DNA of 64,000 bases, taken from NCBI RefSeq assembly GCF_027627475.1, contig NZ_CP115484.1, forward strand, positions 4,534,501 to 4,598,500, given 5' to 3'. Both the position numbers and the translations under genes were made by a program. Below the pieces are notes generated by a model. It was not told the origin of the DNA. It made no database searches and saw only the letters and a program-made list of their open reading frames with translations. This document shows positions 44,162 through 53,275 of the stretch, piece after piece. This DNA is from Paenibacillus sp. SYP-B4298 (GTDB lineage Bacteria > Bacillota > Bacilli > Paenibacillales > Paenibacillaceae). Within the stretch, counting starts at the first letter, position 1; every line of letters begins with the position of its first letter.

Positions 44162-45871
44162 TTAAGCTAGGGAATCAACTCTTTGCATGACCTGCTCCAA
44201 CAACTGGTTCAAGGAAGCGGATGCTTCATCAGGGGTAGTACCGCATACAGCAAAATAGATTTTGATCTTCGGCTCTGTACCTGACGGACGCAGGCAGAAC
44301 CAGGAACCGTCAGCGAGCAAAAACTTTAATACATTCTCAGGTGGAAGGCCATCCAGCCCCGGCAAATAATCTAGCACTCGCTCCACCTTTACCCCTGCAA
44401 TCTGTACTGGCGCGTTAGAACGCCAATCCTCCATAATTGCCGCAATCTTCTGTACGCCATCCACGCCCTTGAGCGTCCGGGACTGCAGAGCCTCCAGATA
44501 CGTGCCATAGCGCCCGTACAGCTCCAGAAGGACATCATACAGCGTCTTGCCTTGCTGCTTATAATATGCCGCCGCCTCACAGATCAGCATGGAGGCCACC
44601 ACAGCATCCTTATCTCTGGCATAGGTTCCCGTCAGGTAACCATAGCTTTCCTCATATCCGAACAAAAATGTCCGGTCGCCTGATTTTTCAAATTCGTTTA
44701 TTTTCTCGCCGATATACTTGAAGCCGGTGAGGGTATTGATCACCTGCGCGCCAAACGACTGGGCAATATCTGCGCCCATCTCGCTTGTGACGATCGTCTT
44801 CACAACAACTCCGTTATCCGGCAGCTTGCCCTTCTCCTGCAATTGACTCAGGAGGTAGTACACCATCAAGGCACCGGACTGGTTGCCGGTCAGCACAACA
44901 TATTCGCCTGCATTATTTTTAACTACCGCTCCCATCCGGTCACAGTCGGGATCAGTGCCAATAATGATGTCTGCTTGGTGCTTATATGCAAGCTCGATAG
45001 CTAGTGTAAATGCCTCTCGCTCCTCCGGGTTGGGAGATTTCACCGTACTGAAATAACCATCCGGCTGCTCCTGCTCGGCGACGACATGGACGTTGCTGAA
45101 TCCGGCTGCCGCCAGTACCTGACGCACGGGCATATTGCCCGCTCCATGCAGCGGTGTGTATACAACTTGCAGCGCATCTCCAAGACCGCCGCGCAGCAGC
45201 TCCTGATTGACACTATGGGCAACGACCGTATCGACATAGGCCTGATCCGCATCCTCTCCCAGCCAGCGAATGAGGCCAGCAGCTTCCGCATCCGCCTGCT
45301 CCATGCGTCGAATTGCGCCAAAGCCAGCAACGGACTGGATAGCCTCAATGACCTGCTCGGCATCTGCCGGAACGAGCTGACAGCCATCTGCGCCATAAGC
45401 CTTGTATCCATTGTACTCGGGCGGGTTATGGCTAGCCGTAACGACAATGCCGCCGCTTGCTCCCAGTTGGCGCACAGCAAAGGAAAGCTGAGGTGTCGGG
45501 CGCAGACCCGTGAACAGATAAGTCGTAATGCCATTGGCTGCCAATACACGCGCCGCTTCAAGCGAAAATTCAGGGGATTGATTACGCGAATCATGAGCGA
45601 TAACGACCGATGGCTTCTCCTGGCGGCTCAGCAGCCAGTTCGCCAATCCTTGCGTCGCCTTTCCGACCGTATAACGGTTCATTCGGTTCGTCCCTGCTCC
45701 CATCACGCCGCGCAGCCCGCCTGTGCCGAATTCCAGATCCCGATAGAAGCGATCCTCGATCTCCTTATCCTGCCCGTCCAAACCACGCAATTCGGCTTTA
45801 GTCGCCTCATCAATCAACGGATCGTTCATCCAAGTGTGATAACGCTCCAGCGCTTGCTCAAGCTGTGTCAT
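44162..45871 (-). CDS. pgcA: Phospho-sugar mutase (alpha-phosphoglucomutase, PgcA type)
   Basis: Interconverts glucose-6-phosphate and glucose-1-phosphate, feeding UDP-glucose and wall glycan synthesis. The 569-residue protein has the phosphoserine loop ([16 protein letters not shown]), the metal loop ([14 protein letters not shown]), the sugar-binding GYEESYGYL and the phosphate-binding [12 protein letters not shown]. Length is as in B. subtilis PgcA. The start overlaps the fabZ stop by four bases (ATGA), which suggests coupling even though the pathways differ. Confidence 0.95.
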   Translation of the reverse strand: MTQLEQALERYHTWMNDPLIDEATKAELRGLDGQDKEIEDRFYRDLEFGTGGLRGVMGAGTNRMNRYTVGKATQGLANWLLSRQEKPSVVIAHDSRNQSPEFSLEAARVLAANGITTYLFTGLRPTPQLSFAVRQLGASGGIVVTASHNPPEYNGYKAYGADGCQLVPADAEQVIEAIQSVAGFGAIRRMEQADAEAAGLIRWLGEDADQAYVDTVVAHSVNQELLRGGLGDALQVVYTPLHGAGNMPVRQVLAAAGFSNVHVVAEQEQPDGYFSTVKSPNPEEREAFTLAIELAYKHQADIIIGTDPDCDRMGAVVKNNAGEYVVLTGNQSGALMVYYLLSQLQEKGKLPDNGVVVKTIVTSEMGADIAQSFGAQVINTLTGFKYIGEKINEFEKSGDRTFLFGYEESYGYLTGTYARDKDAVVASMLICEAAAYYKQQGKTLYDVLLELYGRYGTYLEALQSRTLKGVDGVQKIAAIMEDWRSNAPVQIAGVKVERVLDYLPGLDGLPPENVLKFLLADGSWFCLRPSGTEPKIKIYFAVCGTTPDEASASLNQLLEQVMQRVDSLA

Positions 45872-46320
45872 TGTCCCACTCCCTCTGTAGCTGGCCTGTC
45901 CACCAGCGCAAACATAATTTCTCCAGATGCAACAACCTTGCCATCGACCGATGCCGTAGCCTTCCCTTTACCTACTGTGCCTTTGAGGCGAATAATCTCT
46001 ACCTCAAGACGCAGCGTATCCCCTGGTACGACCTGCCCACGGAAACGGAACTCATCTATCCCGGCCAGGAAGCCCAGCTTATGCTGGAATTGCTCCACCT
46101 TCAAGATCGCTGCCGCGCCCACCTGGGCAAGCGCCTCCACGATCAGTACTCCCGGCATAACCGGATACCCTGGAAAATGTCCTGCAAAAAAAGGTTCATT
46201 ATAAGTGACGCATTTGATGCCTACAGCGCGTACCCCTTCCTCCAGTTCAATAATCCGGTCTACAAGCAAAAACGGATGACGATGCGGAATCGTCTCCTGG
46301 ATCTGTACAATATCCATCAT
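45868..46320 (-). CDS. fabZ: 3-hydroxyacyl-ACP dehydratase FabZ
   Basis: Dehydrates 3-hydroxyacyl-ACP in fatty-acid elongation. The 150-residue hot-dog-fold protein begins [23 protein letters not shown] and has the catalytic block [23 protein letters not shown] with His and Glu. AAGGAG stands ten bases before the ATG at 46320. In B. subtilis fabZ also lies near flhO-flhP and mbl; here a Big_2 protein gene comes between. No FapR site was recognised upstream; 46321-46542 holds nothing else I can name. Confidence 0.97.
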   Translation of the reverse strand: MMDIVQIQETIPHRHPFLLVDRIIELEEGVRAVGIKCVTYNEPFFAGHFPGYPVMPGVLIVEALAQVGAAAILKVEQFQHKLGFLAGIDEFRFRGQVVPGDTLRLEVEIIRLKGTVGKGKATASVDGKVVASGEIMFALVDRPATEGVGQ

Positions 46321-46542
46321 AAGTGTTCGGCTCCTTTTTCCAATTTTTTTATCATCCTATGTAATAAAATGATGCTCATGTAGCAACACTAGTAGTATCC
46401 CTTCATGAACTGCAGTCATGAGGGTTAAGATAAGGGGGCAGGGCGAATCGGCACTTGACAGGTGCCTGTTGGCCTTGCTCCTTTCTTGTTTCCTTTCTCT
46501 GGCTCTTGACGCGCTTCCCAATTATTATACCTCTCCCCTAAC

Positions 46543-46572
46543 AAAAAAAAAACCACCCCCGCAGGGGGCGGT
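46543..46572 (-). terminator. Terminator of the Big_2 repeat gene
   Basis: ACCGCCCCC - TGC - GGGGGTGGT stem (one mismatch) followed by about ten T on the minus strand (46552-46543). It lies 48 bases past the stop. Confidence 0.88.
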
Positions 46573-46620
46573 CTCGCGACTTCGCGCATATCGCCCAAAT
46601 ATCGCCACGTTATGGCTTAA

Positions 46621-49221
46621 TTATTCGACGACAATCTGCACCTTGGCCGACTTATTGCCAAACTTCACGGTCAGCGTGGCCTTGCCTTTGCCCTGGGCGG
46701 TTACAACCCCGTGCTTGACATGAGCTACAGTCGAGCGGGACGAGCTCCACACGCCATCGAGCGTCACGGTGCGTTCCGAGTTATCCATGTAGGTTGCCAC
46801 AGCATCCAACTGTATCGTTTCATCTTGTTTAATCGTAAGCTGGGCAACAGGCTTCTTGCCGCTGTAGATGTCCAGATATTTCAACTGGTCTACATCCACA
46901 TGAATCGTAATCGTCTTGCCGTTGTATTTTGCCGTCACCTTCGTCTTGCCTGAGGCGACTGCGGTTATTTTGCCCTGCGTGACGGTGGCTACCTTCGAGC
47001 TTCCGCTCTTCCATTCCGCCAGCGCTGTCACATCCTTCGTTCGGCCATCCGGCAGCGCCGCTGTCAGCTTGATCTCTTGCGTGATGCCAGATTGCATAGA
47101 CAGCACCTCTGCATCTGCCTCCAGCTTTTGCACAGCGCCGACCTCAACGGTGATCGTGACGGTCTTGCCGCCGAACTTGGCAATGACATTGGACTTGCCC
47201 GCAGCGAGCGCCCGGATCAGACCCGCATTGACATCAACGACCGTCTTCGAGGAGGCTGTCCAGTCCGCCTCGCTAGTGACGTCCGTCTTGGCGCCCAGAC
47301 TATCTACAGATGTCAGGGTAATCTGCTTGGTCTCATTCAACTCCAGTGTGACCCCATAGATGTCTGCCGTCAGCTTGTCCGACACATCCACCTCAACGGT
47401 AACTGTGACTTTCTCACCGCCAAAAGAAGCGGTAATGACCGTTGAACCAGAGCTGTTAGCCGTCACTTGCCCCTTATACACCGAAGCAATGTCCGGCTTG
47501 GAGGAGCTCCAGTCTGCCAGTGCCGTCACATCCTTGGTCACGGCCCCCTTGTAGTCGGCCGTAAGCGTAATGGCGGCGATGCCGTTTTTGCGAAGCAGCA
47601 GCTTCTTGGCGCTTGGCGTCAGCTTCTCGATGACGCCAACCGAGACAACCGTTGTCGCCGTGCGGGCGCCGTACTTCACTGTAATGGTTGCGGTGCCATT
47701 CTTCAGACCGGTGATGGTGCCTTTATTCACCTCAACAACGTCAGCGTTAGAGGAGCTCCACTCCGCCAATGCGGTGATATTATCAACACGGCCGTTTGCA
47801 TAATTCCCGTTAGCCGTTAAGGACAAGCTATCGCCAACCTGCATGTCGACCGTTGTCTGGCTGATCACGATCTGGTTCGGCACATCCACCCTTACCGTTG
47901 CCGTTGCCTGCTTGCCGCCGTAGGACGCTTTAATCACGGTCACACCAGATTTGTACCCTGTTACTTTACCTTTAAGAACATCTGCGATCGCTGTGTTGTC
48001 CGAGGACCACTGCGCCTTATCCGTAATTACATCCTGTGTGCCGTCCGCGAAGGTTGCCGTCAGCTTCAGTTGCTGTGACTGATTCAATTGCATATCCACA
48101 GCATCAACATCCAGATCAAGACGCTTAGGCACCTCCACATCGACCATAACCGTTACGCTCTTGCTGCCATAGGTCGCTGTAATCTCCGCTGTGCCGGACT
48201 TTTGGCCGAACACCTCTCCCTTGACCACATAAGCAACCGATTCATCCGATGAGCTCCATTTGGCCTTGTCGGCAATCTGCGCCGTATTACCATCAATATA
48301 AGTCAAGGTGAGGCCAAGCTGCTGTGAGGTCCCCACTCTGAGGAATACCTCCTGCTTGCTCACCTCAAGCTTGCGGGAAGCATCGACATGCACAACAATG
48401 GTATCCGATTTCGTTCCATAGGTTGCCGTAATGGTAGCCGTCCCGGCCGAGTAAGCCTTGATAACGCCGTTGATTGCATCAGCAACCTTCTCATTGTCAC
48501 TTGCCCAATCCGCCTTATCCGATACATTCTGCGTAGAGCCGTCAGGATAAGTCGCTGTTACCACTATTTTTTTCTCTTCTTTCACCAACAGATCCAGCTC
48601 TGCCAGTTCCATATCAATTCGGCGGGCAAGTTCAACCGATGCCTGCACTGACAGGCTCTGATTGCCCAGCTTCGCCGTTACGATCGCTGTACCTGATTTT
48701 TTGCCCGTTACCAAGCCGTTCACTACGGTCGCAACGGAATAGTTGTCTACAGACCAGGCCGCCTTCTTCGTTACGATCTCGCTTGTACCATCCTCGTAGA
48801 TGGCTGTCAGCTCAATCTGTTGCTCCTTGCCTACACGCAGATCAAAATCGTTCACATCCATCGTCAACGCCTTGACCTTTTTGTTAACTGTGACATTCAC
48901 AACAACCGTCTTGCCTGAATAGGTGGCCGTAATGACCGCCGTGCCTTCCTTCTTAGCTGTAATCGTCCCCGCATATACGGTTGCGACTTCTGCATTGCCG
49001 CTGCTCCAGTCGGTCTTGACCGTCACATCGCTTGTGCTCCCAGTGACATAGATGGCTGTAGCCGTCAGGGAGGCAGTTCCCCCTTCTTCCAGCGAAACTT
49101 CATTTTTGCTCAATACGAGCCTAGAAATTTCGGCTTCTGCGGCAACAGAGATGATACTGCTGTGAACCACAAGAAGCACCATCAGTACCAGCGCGACAGC
49201 GGAACGGAACCTTCTTGACAT
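46621..49221 (-). CDS. Secreted protein of ten Big_2 Ig-like repeats
   Basis: An exported 866-residue protein made almost wholly of ten bacterial Ig-like (Big_2) modules of about 83 residues. Each has the form LTATYxDGxxxxVTxxAxWSSSNxxVAxVxxGxVTGxxxGTATITAxYGGKxVTxxVxV. A signal peptide (RFRSAVALVLMVLLVVHSSIISVAA) starts it. There is no SLH, sortase or lipobox motif, so how it is held at the surface is unclear. The ATG at 49221 has AAGGAGG; a frame start 14 residues upstream has none. The function may be adhesion or spacing, which cannot be read from the sequence. Confidence 0.88.
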   Translation of the reverse strand: MSRRFRSAVALVLMVLLVVHSSIISVAAEAEISRLVLSKNEVSLEEGGTASLTATAIYVTGSTSDVTVKTDWSSGNAEVATVYAGTITAKKEGTAVITATYSGKTVVVNVTVNKKVKALTMDVNDFDLRVGKEQQIELTAIYEDGTSEIVTKKAAWSVDNYSVATVVNGLVTGKKSGTAIVTAKLGNQSLSVQASVELARRIDMELAELDLLVKEEKKIVVTATYPDGSTQNVSDKADWASDNEKVADAINGVIKAYSAGTATITATYGTKSDTIVVHVDASRKLEVSKQEVFLRVGTSQQLGLTLTYIDGNTAQIADKAKWSSSDESVAYVVKGEVFGQKSGTAEITATYGSKSVTVMVDVEVPKRLDLDVDAVDMQLNQSQQLKLTATFADGTQDVITDKAQWSSDNTAIADVLKGKVTGYKSGVTVIKASYGGKQATATVRVDVPNQIVISQTTVDMQVGDSLSLTANGNYANGRVDNITALAEWSSSNADVVEVNKGTITGLKNGTATITVKYGARTATTVVSVGVIEKLTPSAKKLLLRKNGIAAITLTADYKGAVTKDVTALADWSSSKPDIASVYKGQVTANSSGSTVITASFGGEKVTVTVEVDVSDKLTADIYGVTLELNETKQITLTSVDSLGAKTDVTSEADWTASSKTVVDVNAGLIRALAAGKSNVIAKFGGKTVTITVEVGAVQKLEADAEVLSMQSGITQEIKLTAALPDGRTKDVTALAEWKSGSSKVATVTQGKITAVASGKTKVTAKYNGKTITIHVDVDQLKYLDIYSGKKPVAQLTIKQDETIQLDAVATYMDNSERTVTLDGVWSSSRSTVAHVKHGVVTAQGKGKATLTVKFGNKSAKVQIVVE

Positions 49222-49372
49222 CACTTCATTTCCTCCTTGTACAACCTGTATTTCACAACTCAACCTATCTGGGTATGGACTCTACTATTGTTCATCGGCA
49301 ACGATACCCTAATAATGAAGACGAAACCGCAATTTTCAACTGCATGTTAGACAATACATAAAAAGAAAATCA

Positions 49373-49396
49373 AAAAAAAGCAGCCTTCCGGCTGCG
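49373..49396 (-). terminator. Terminator of the flhO-flhP-epuA unit
   Basis: GCAGCC, loop, GGCTGC (a 6-bp GC-rich stem) followed by eight T on the minus strand (49380-49373). Confidence 0.85.
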
Positions 49397-49470
49397 TGTC
49401 CCTCATTGCTTATATGTAGCCCCTACTCCATAACCCTAGCAGTGACAATAGCCCAGGCACCCTCAGCTAG

Positions 49471-49836
49471 CTAGGAGTCCGAAAAAATCAGATCATACAT
49501 GTGTCGCCATGTATCCCACTCGAATACATCCGTTTCCGGCCCTTTGCCGAGCACTACATAGCCTGCGTACATGCCAGCTATCAATGCAACGAGCAAAATA
49601 AGCGGCACGATGCTCTTGCGCAATATAAACAAGAGTATCCTCACAGCGAGCGGCTTGCGCGGCTTAGCGCCCGACTTGCCCGATTTGGACGTCTGGCTCC
49701 CGTTGCCCTCGCTCTGCTCCTCCTGCTCTCTTGCAGCTCGTCGAGGCTCGAAATCATCCTCCGCCTGCGCGGAGCCTCCTCTGCGCTGCCGTACACCTTG
49801 GTCTTCTCTACTCATTGTCAATCCATCCAATCTCAT
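49471..49836 (-). CDS. EpuA-family membrane protein (often listed as RNA polymerase subunit beta)
   Basis: A 121-residue protein: a charged Gln/Arg/Glu-rich N-terminal half (about 65 residues), one membrane segment (VRILLFILRKSIVPLILLVALIAGMYAGYVVLG) and the outer end DVFEWDTWRHMYDLIF. These are the features of the EpuA family, first linked to phosphorylcholine/epr genes. Many databases call such proteins DNA-directed RNA polymerase subunit beta, which the membrane segment and lack of any polymerase motif argue against. The ATG at 49836 overlaps the flhP stop (TGATG), suggesting coupled translation. A second ATG at 49815 is possible. Confidence 0.75.
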   Translation of the reverse strand: MRLDGLTMSREDQGVRQRRGGSAQAEDDFEPRRAAREQEEQSEGNGSQTSKSGKSGAKPRKPLAVRILLFILRKSIVPLILLVALIAGMYAGYVVLGKGPETDVFEWDTWRHMYDLIFSDS

Positions 49837-50666
49837 CAACCGCGAAGATTATTGGCGAGCCCCATCATCGTATCGCTGGAGGTTAATGCCCGCGCGCTCA
49901 TTTGATATGCCCGCTGCACGATCATCAGCTCTGTCGTCTCGTCGGTCAAGTTGACATTGGATTGCTCCAAATACCCCTGCATCAAGCTGATTCGATTCGT
50001 GTCATTAGGCACAACTGCTCTGACAACCGCCTCTGGCTCCAGCCCGTCCGCCACTACGAACAGATTGTCCGCTACTGGCGTCAGCACGCCCGGCTTCATC
50101 ACCTGGACGAGGCTCATTCGCCCTAGCGGCACAGCTGTCACGCCATCGCCTGCCACACCCTCGATTTGTCCGTTAGCCGAGACGCGCAGCGTATAGCCGT
50201 CTGGAACGCGCACCGGTCCTTCCTCGCCATTGGGCAACTGTGCAATGACAGGATAGCCTTCAGCAGTGGTCAACATAGGCACACCGGCTGCATCCATTCC
50301 CATCTTGAATGACCCACTGCGTGTATATGCCCGGTTGCCAGCCGGCGTCTGAATCTGGAACAGGGCATCGCCCTGAATGGCAATGTCATAGACATTATCG
50401 GTTGGCTGAATCGGACCCTGCGACAGATCAGGCTGCACCAGCGTAAGACGCGAGCCCCAGCCCTGGTTAAAGCCGAGCGGCGTGAGGCGCGTAGGCTGAT
50501 CAAAGGCCTGTTCCTGCTGCTTTATATTGGTCAGAAGATCCTCGAAAGAAGCTTCCTTGCGCTTGTAGCCTACCGTATTCACATTGGCAATATTGTCCGC
50601 CAGCACATCCAGCTTGCGCTGCATGCCGTTCATCGACACCATCGCATTAATCATCGAACTGTTCAT
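49836..50666 (-). CDS. flhP: Flagellar hook-basal body protein FlhP (FlgG family)
   Basis: Rod/hook-type protein exported by the flagellar system; in B. subtilis FlhO and FlhP are needed for hook assembly. The 276-residue protein has the N-terminal NVNTVGYKRKEASFEDL motif, the central GSFKMGMDAAGVPMLTTAEGYPV segment typical of distal rod proteins and the C-terminal SNVNLTDETTELMIVQRAYQMSARALTSSDTMM. It lies ten bases after flhO. The order mbl, flhO, flhP is as in B. subtilis. Confidence 0.95.
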   Translation of the reverse strand: MNSSMINAMVSMNGMQRKLDVLADNIANVNTVGYKRKEASFEDLLTNIKQQEQAFDQPTRLTPLGFNQGWGSRLTLVQPDLSQGPIQPTDNVYDIAIQGDALFQIQTPAGNRAYTRSGSFKMGMDAAGVPMLTTAEGYPVIAQLPNGEEGPVRVPDGYTLRVSANGQIEGVAGDGVTAVPLGRMSLVQVMKPGVLTPVADNLFVVADGLEPEAVVRAVVPNDTNRISLMQGYLEQSNVNLTDETTELMIVQRAYQMSARALTSSDTMMGLANNLRG

Positions 50667-50676
50667 GCCGCGCCTC

Positions 50677-51543
50677 CTATACTCGTCCTACTTCGTTCAC
50701 TGCCTTCTCCAAGCTCCGGTCATAATACTGCACAACCTTCTGGTTAGCTTCATATGCCCGAAGCGCCGCCATGATGTCGATCATGGATTGGGAGGGGTCA
50801 ACATTGGAGCGTTCTACATAGCCCTGACGCACCTCGAACCGATCCTGATCATTCACAGGACGAGTCACGTTGCCCTCGCCAACAAGCTGGAATTTGCTGT
50901 TGCCTTCGCGCACGAGCTGATTCGGATTCTCGATCCGCGTCAGCAATAGCTGCTCTCCTGTCTCCAGCCCCGTCACGCTGTCAATGAACTGATGATTCGC
51001 CCCCAATATCAACTGGTTAATGGCAATATTCGGATCGAATTGAATCGGGTTGTTATCCGCGCCGAGCACGAAGGAGCCGTCTCCTGTTACGAGGAAGCCC
51101 TCATTATTGAGCGTAAACTTGCCGTCCCTGGTATAGCGGGTCTCCCCGTTGCGATCCTGCAAAGTGAAGAATACCTGCGGCTGGAAGGTCACCTGTCCGT
51201 TCGCATCGACGTATTTGCCCGAGGCGTCGAACGTCATGCCGGGAACGTCAATATCCGAGATAATCGCAAAGTCCGAGGCCCGGTCTGTCGCCGACAGATC
51301 GCCTTGAAGGTGAATGGACAAGCTCTCTTCCGCAAACACGCCAGTATTCACAGCTCCAAGGCGTTTACTATGCTCCTCACCCAGACCCGTCAGTTCAATC
51401 AGCATCTCAGGGAAAGAACGTGCGATCGCATTGACCTGCTTAAAGCCGGGGGTGTTGAGGTTCGATATGTTATTAGTCACGGTGTCGTGACGACGCTGCT
51501 GGGTCACCATGCCCGCCGCTGCGGTATACAGTCCTCTTAGCAT
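50677..51543 (-). CDS. flhO: Flagellar hook-basal body protein FlhO (FlgG family)
   Basis: Partner of FlhP in the distal rod of the flagellum. The 288-residue protein begins MLRGLYTAAAGMVTQQRRHDTVTNNISNLNTPGFK, keeps the rod motif and the central YTRDGKFTLNNEGFLVTGDGSFVLG, and ends with VERSNVDPSQSMIDIMAALRAYEANQKVVQYYD. Both genes sit apart from the fla/che operon and close to mbl, as in Bacilli generally. Confidence 0.95.
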   Translation of the reverse strand: MLRGLYTAAAGMVTQQRRHDTVTNNISNLNTPGFKQVNAIARSFPEMLIELTGLGEEHSKRLGAVNTGVFAEESLSIHLQGDLSATDRASDFAIISDIDVPGMTFDASGKYVDANGQVTFQPQVFFTLQDRNGETRYTRDGKFTLNNEGFLVTGDGSFVLGADNNPIQFDPNIAINQLILGANHQFIDSVTGLETGEQLLLTRIENPNQLVREGNSKFQLVGEGNVTRPVNDQDRFEVRQGYVERSNVDPSQSMIDIMAALRAYEANQKVVQYYDRSLEKAVNEVGRV

Positions 51544-51624
51544 AGAAGCTTGTCCTCCTTCAGGTAGTCCCGATAGTCTATACCTTCATGTATCGGATGC
51601 CAGGCGCTCATTATTTAGCTTCTA

Positions 51625-52623
51625 TTAGAACATCTTCTTGACGACCTTGTCGAGATTATCCAGCATGATGCCGGTCCCTTTGACGACACAGTGCATCGGA
51701 TCTTCGGCGATCAGCACAGGCACTCTCAATTCCTCTGCCAGCAGTGTGTCGAGACCGTCCAGCAGCGCTCCGCCCCCGGTAAGAATGACCCCACGATCGA
51801 TAATATCCGCTGACAGCTCAGGCGGCGTGCGCTCCAGCACCGACTTGGCTGCTGCCACGATAGAGATGACGGAATCCCACAGCGCTTCGCGCACTTCATC
51901 CGAATGGATCGAGATCGTCAGCGGAAGGCCAGTTACCATATCCCGACCCCGTATGTCCATCTTTTCCTTGCGTCCGGTCTGATACACCGTACCGATCTTG
52001 ATCTTGATGTCCTCGCTTGTGCGCTCCCCGATCAACAGCTTGTATTTGCTCTTGATGTACTTCATGATGGCCGAGTCGAACTTGTCCCCTGCAACCTTAA
52101 TCGAAGAGGCGGTGACGACGTCGCCCATCGAGAGCACCGCTACATCCGTCGTCCCTCCGCCAATATCAACGACCATATTGCCGCTGGGCTGGAAAATATC
52201 CATTCCAGCCCCGATCGCTGCCGCCTTAGGTTCCTCCTCCAAAAATACTTCCTTGGCTCCGCTGCGCTCCGCCGCCTCGCGGATCGCCTTCTGCTCCACA
52301 GAAGTAATATTGGTAGGTGCACAAATCAGAATTCTCGGACGACTGTACCACTTACGGGCGCCAACCCGATCAATAAACGCTTTTAACATCATTTCAGTAA
52401 TCTCAAAGTCGGCGATGACTCCGTCTCTCAAAGGGCGGATCGCTACAATATTGCCAGGCGTGCGCCCCACCATACGGTGCGCTTCCTCGCCAACTGCCAG
52501 AACCTTCTTGGTATCATTCTCGATCGCTACCACGGACGGTTCATCCAGAACGACGCCTCTCCCTTTGACATGAATGGATACATTAGCTGTGCCGAGATCA
52601 ATTCCGATATCATTGCTTAACAT
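51625..52623 (-). CDS. mbl: MreB-like cell-shape protein Mbl
   Basis: Actin-like protein that directs lateral wall synthesis. The 332-residue protein has the phosphate-1 motif NDIGIDLGTANVSIHVKG, the phosphate-2 motif VVDIGGGTTDVAVLS and the adenosine motif ILTGGGALLDGLDTLLAEEL. The ATG at 52623 has GGGGGA nine bases before it; a GTG six codons upstream lies over that site. A direct repeat of a 10-mer (52650-52669) in front may belong to the promoter. spoIIID is the gene upstream. Confidence 0.96.
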   Translation of the reverse strand: MLSNDIGIDLGTANVSIHVKGRGVVLDEPSVVAIENDTKKVLAVGEEAHRMVGRTPGNIVAIRPLRDGVIADFEITEMMLKAFIDRVGARKWYSRPRILICAPTNITSVEQKAIREAAERSGAKEVFLEEEPKAAAIGAGMDIFQPSGNMVVDIGGGTTDVAVLSMGDVVTASSIKVAGDKFDSAIMKYIKSKYKLLIGERTSEDIKIKIGTVYQTGRKEKMDIRGRDMVTGLPLTISIHSDEVREALWDSVISIVAAAKSVLERTPPELSADIIDRGVILTGGGALLDGLDTLLAEELRVPVLIAEDPMHCVVKGTGIMLDNLDKVVKKMF

Positions 52624-52649
52624 AAGGCGCAAATCCCCCACACTCTTTT

Positions 52650-52669
52650 ATAATCAATTATAATCAATT
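52650..52669. repeat. Tandem 10-mer before mbl
   Basis: ATAATCAATT occurs twice in a row 27 bases upstream of the mbl ATG. Both copies hold a possible -10 box (TATAAT and TATAAA on the minus strand). No convincing -35 box was found, so the promoter is uncertain. Confidence 0.4.
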
Positions 52670-52790
52670 GTATTAGTTTTCTCACGCAAAATCCAGTTGC
52701 ACTTCCCAGCAGGCAAACGCGCAGTGTTCCGAATCTAGTTCCTAATTCGCTATAAAAAGCGAAAATCCTCTATTTTTGTAGAAAAAAACG

Positions 52791-53078
52791 TTATCCCTTC
52801 CCCGCCGCAATCGCCTCCCTTTTCTTACCGCTCGTTTTCTTATATTTGATCTTGGTTGCTTCTCCTCCCCGCAAGTGGCGAATGGATTTGTGGTATTCGA
52901 GAATGTGCTTTACCTGATCCGCCAGGTCAGGATTTATCTCCGGAAGCCGCTCCGTCAAGTCTTTATGCACTGTGCTCTTGGAAACACCGAATTCCTTGGC
53001 GATCGTCCGAACCGTGTTCTTCGTTTCCACGATGCAGCGGCCGATTTTTATCGTTCTTTCTTTGATGTAATCGTGCAC
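52791..53078 (-). CDS. spoIIID: Sporulation transcription factor SpoIIID
   Basis: DNA-binding protein of the mother cell that switches sigma-E genes on and off. The 95-residue protein has the near-identical core ERTIKIGRCIVETKNTVRTIAKEFGVSKSTVHKDLTERLPEINPDLADQV and SIRHLRGGEATKIKYKK; the C-terminal basic tail is as in the family. Translation begins at GTG (53078) after GGGAGGCGGG. A sigma-E-like promoter lies about 35-60 bases upstream. The order with mbl and flhO-flhP is conserved. Confidence 0.97.
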   Translation of the reverse strand: MHDYIKERTIKIGRCIVETKNTVRTIAKEFGVSKSTVHKDLTERLPEINPDLADQVKHILEYHKSIRHLRGGEATKIKYKKTSGKKREAIAAGKG

Positions 53079-53111
53079 GTTCCCGCCTCCCTACTCGAGA
53101 TAGTTTGGTAC

Positions 53112-53139
53112 ATTATATGAGTAGGTCGGGTAGATATTC
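53112..53139 (-). promoter_or_regulatory. Sigma-E-like promoter of spoIIID
   Basis: GAATATC (53139-53133), 13 bases and CATATAAT (53119-53112) on the minus strand, close to the sigma-E pattern (kmATATT, N14, CATACAmT). B. subtilis spoIIID is also a sigma-E gene. Confidence 0.5.
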
Positions 53140-53223
53140 TTTGTTGCCAAGCGTGACAAGCTAATTTGGCCCATAATTTTCTGAAATCGGCCGTTTTTGC
53201 GGCCATCGGCGTCACCTGGTCAC

Positions 53224-53261
53224 AAAAGGAACGGACGAGGTCGCCCCCGCCCGTTCCTTTT
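53224..53261 (-). terminator. Terminator of the spoIIQ-like gene
   Basis: AAAAGGAACGG pairs with CCGTTCCTTTT (11 bp) around a 16-base loop; T-run on the minus strand at 53227-53224. It begins 15 bases after the stop. Confidence 0.82.
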
Positions 53262-53275
53262 GCGATGCTCGCAGC

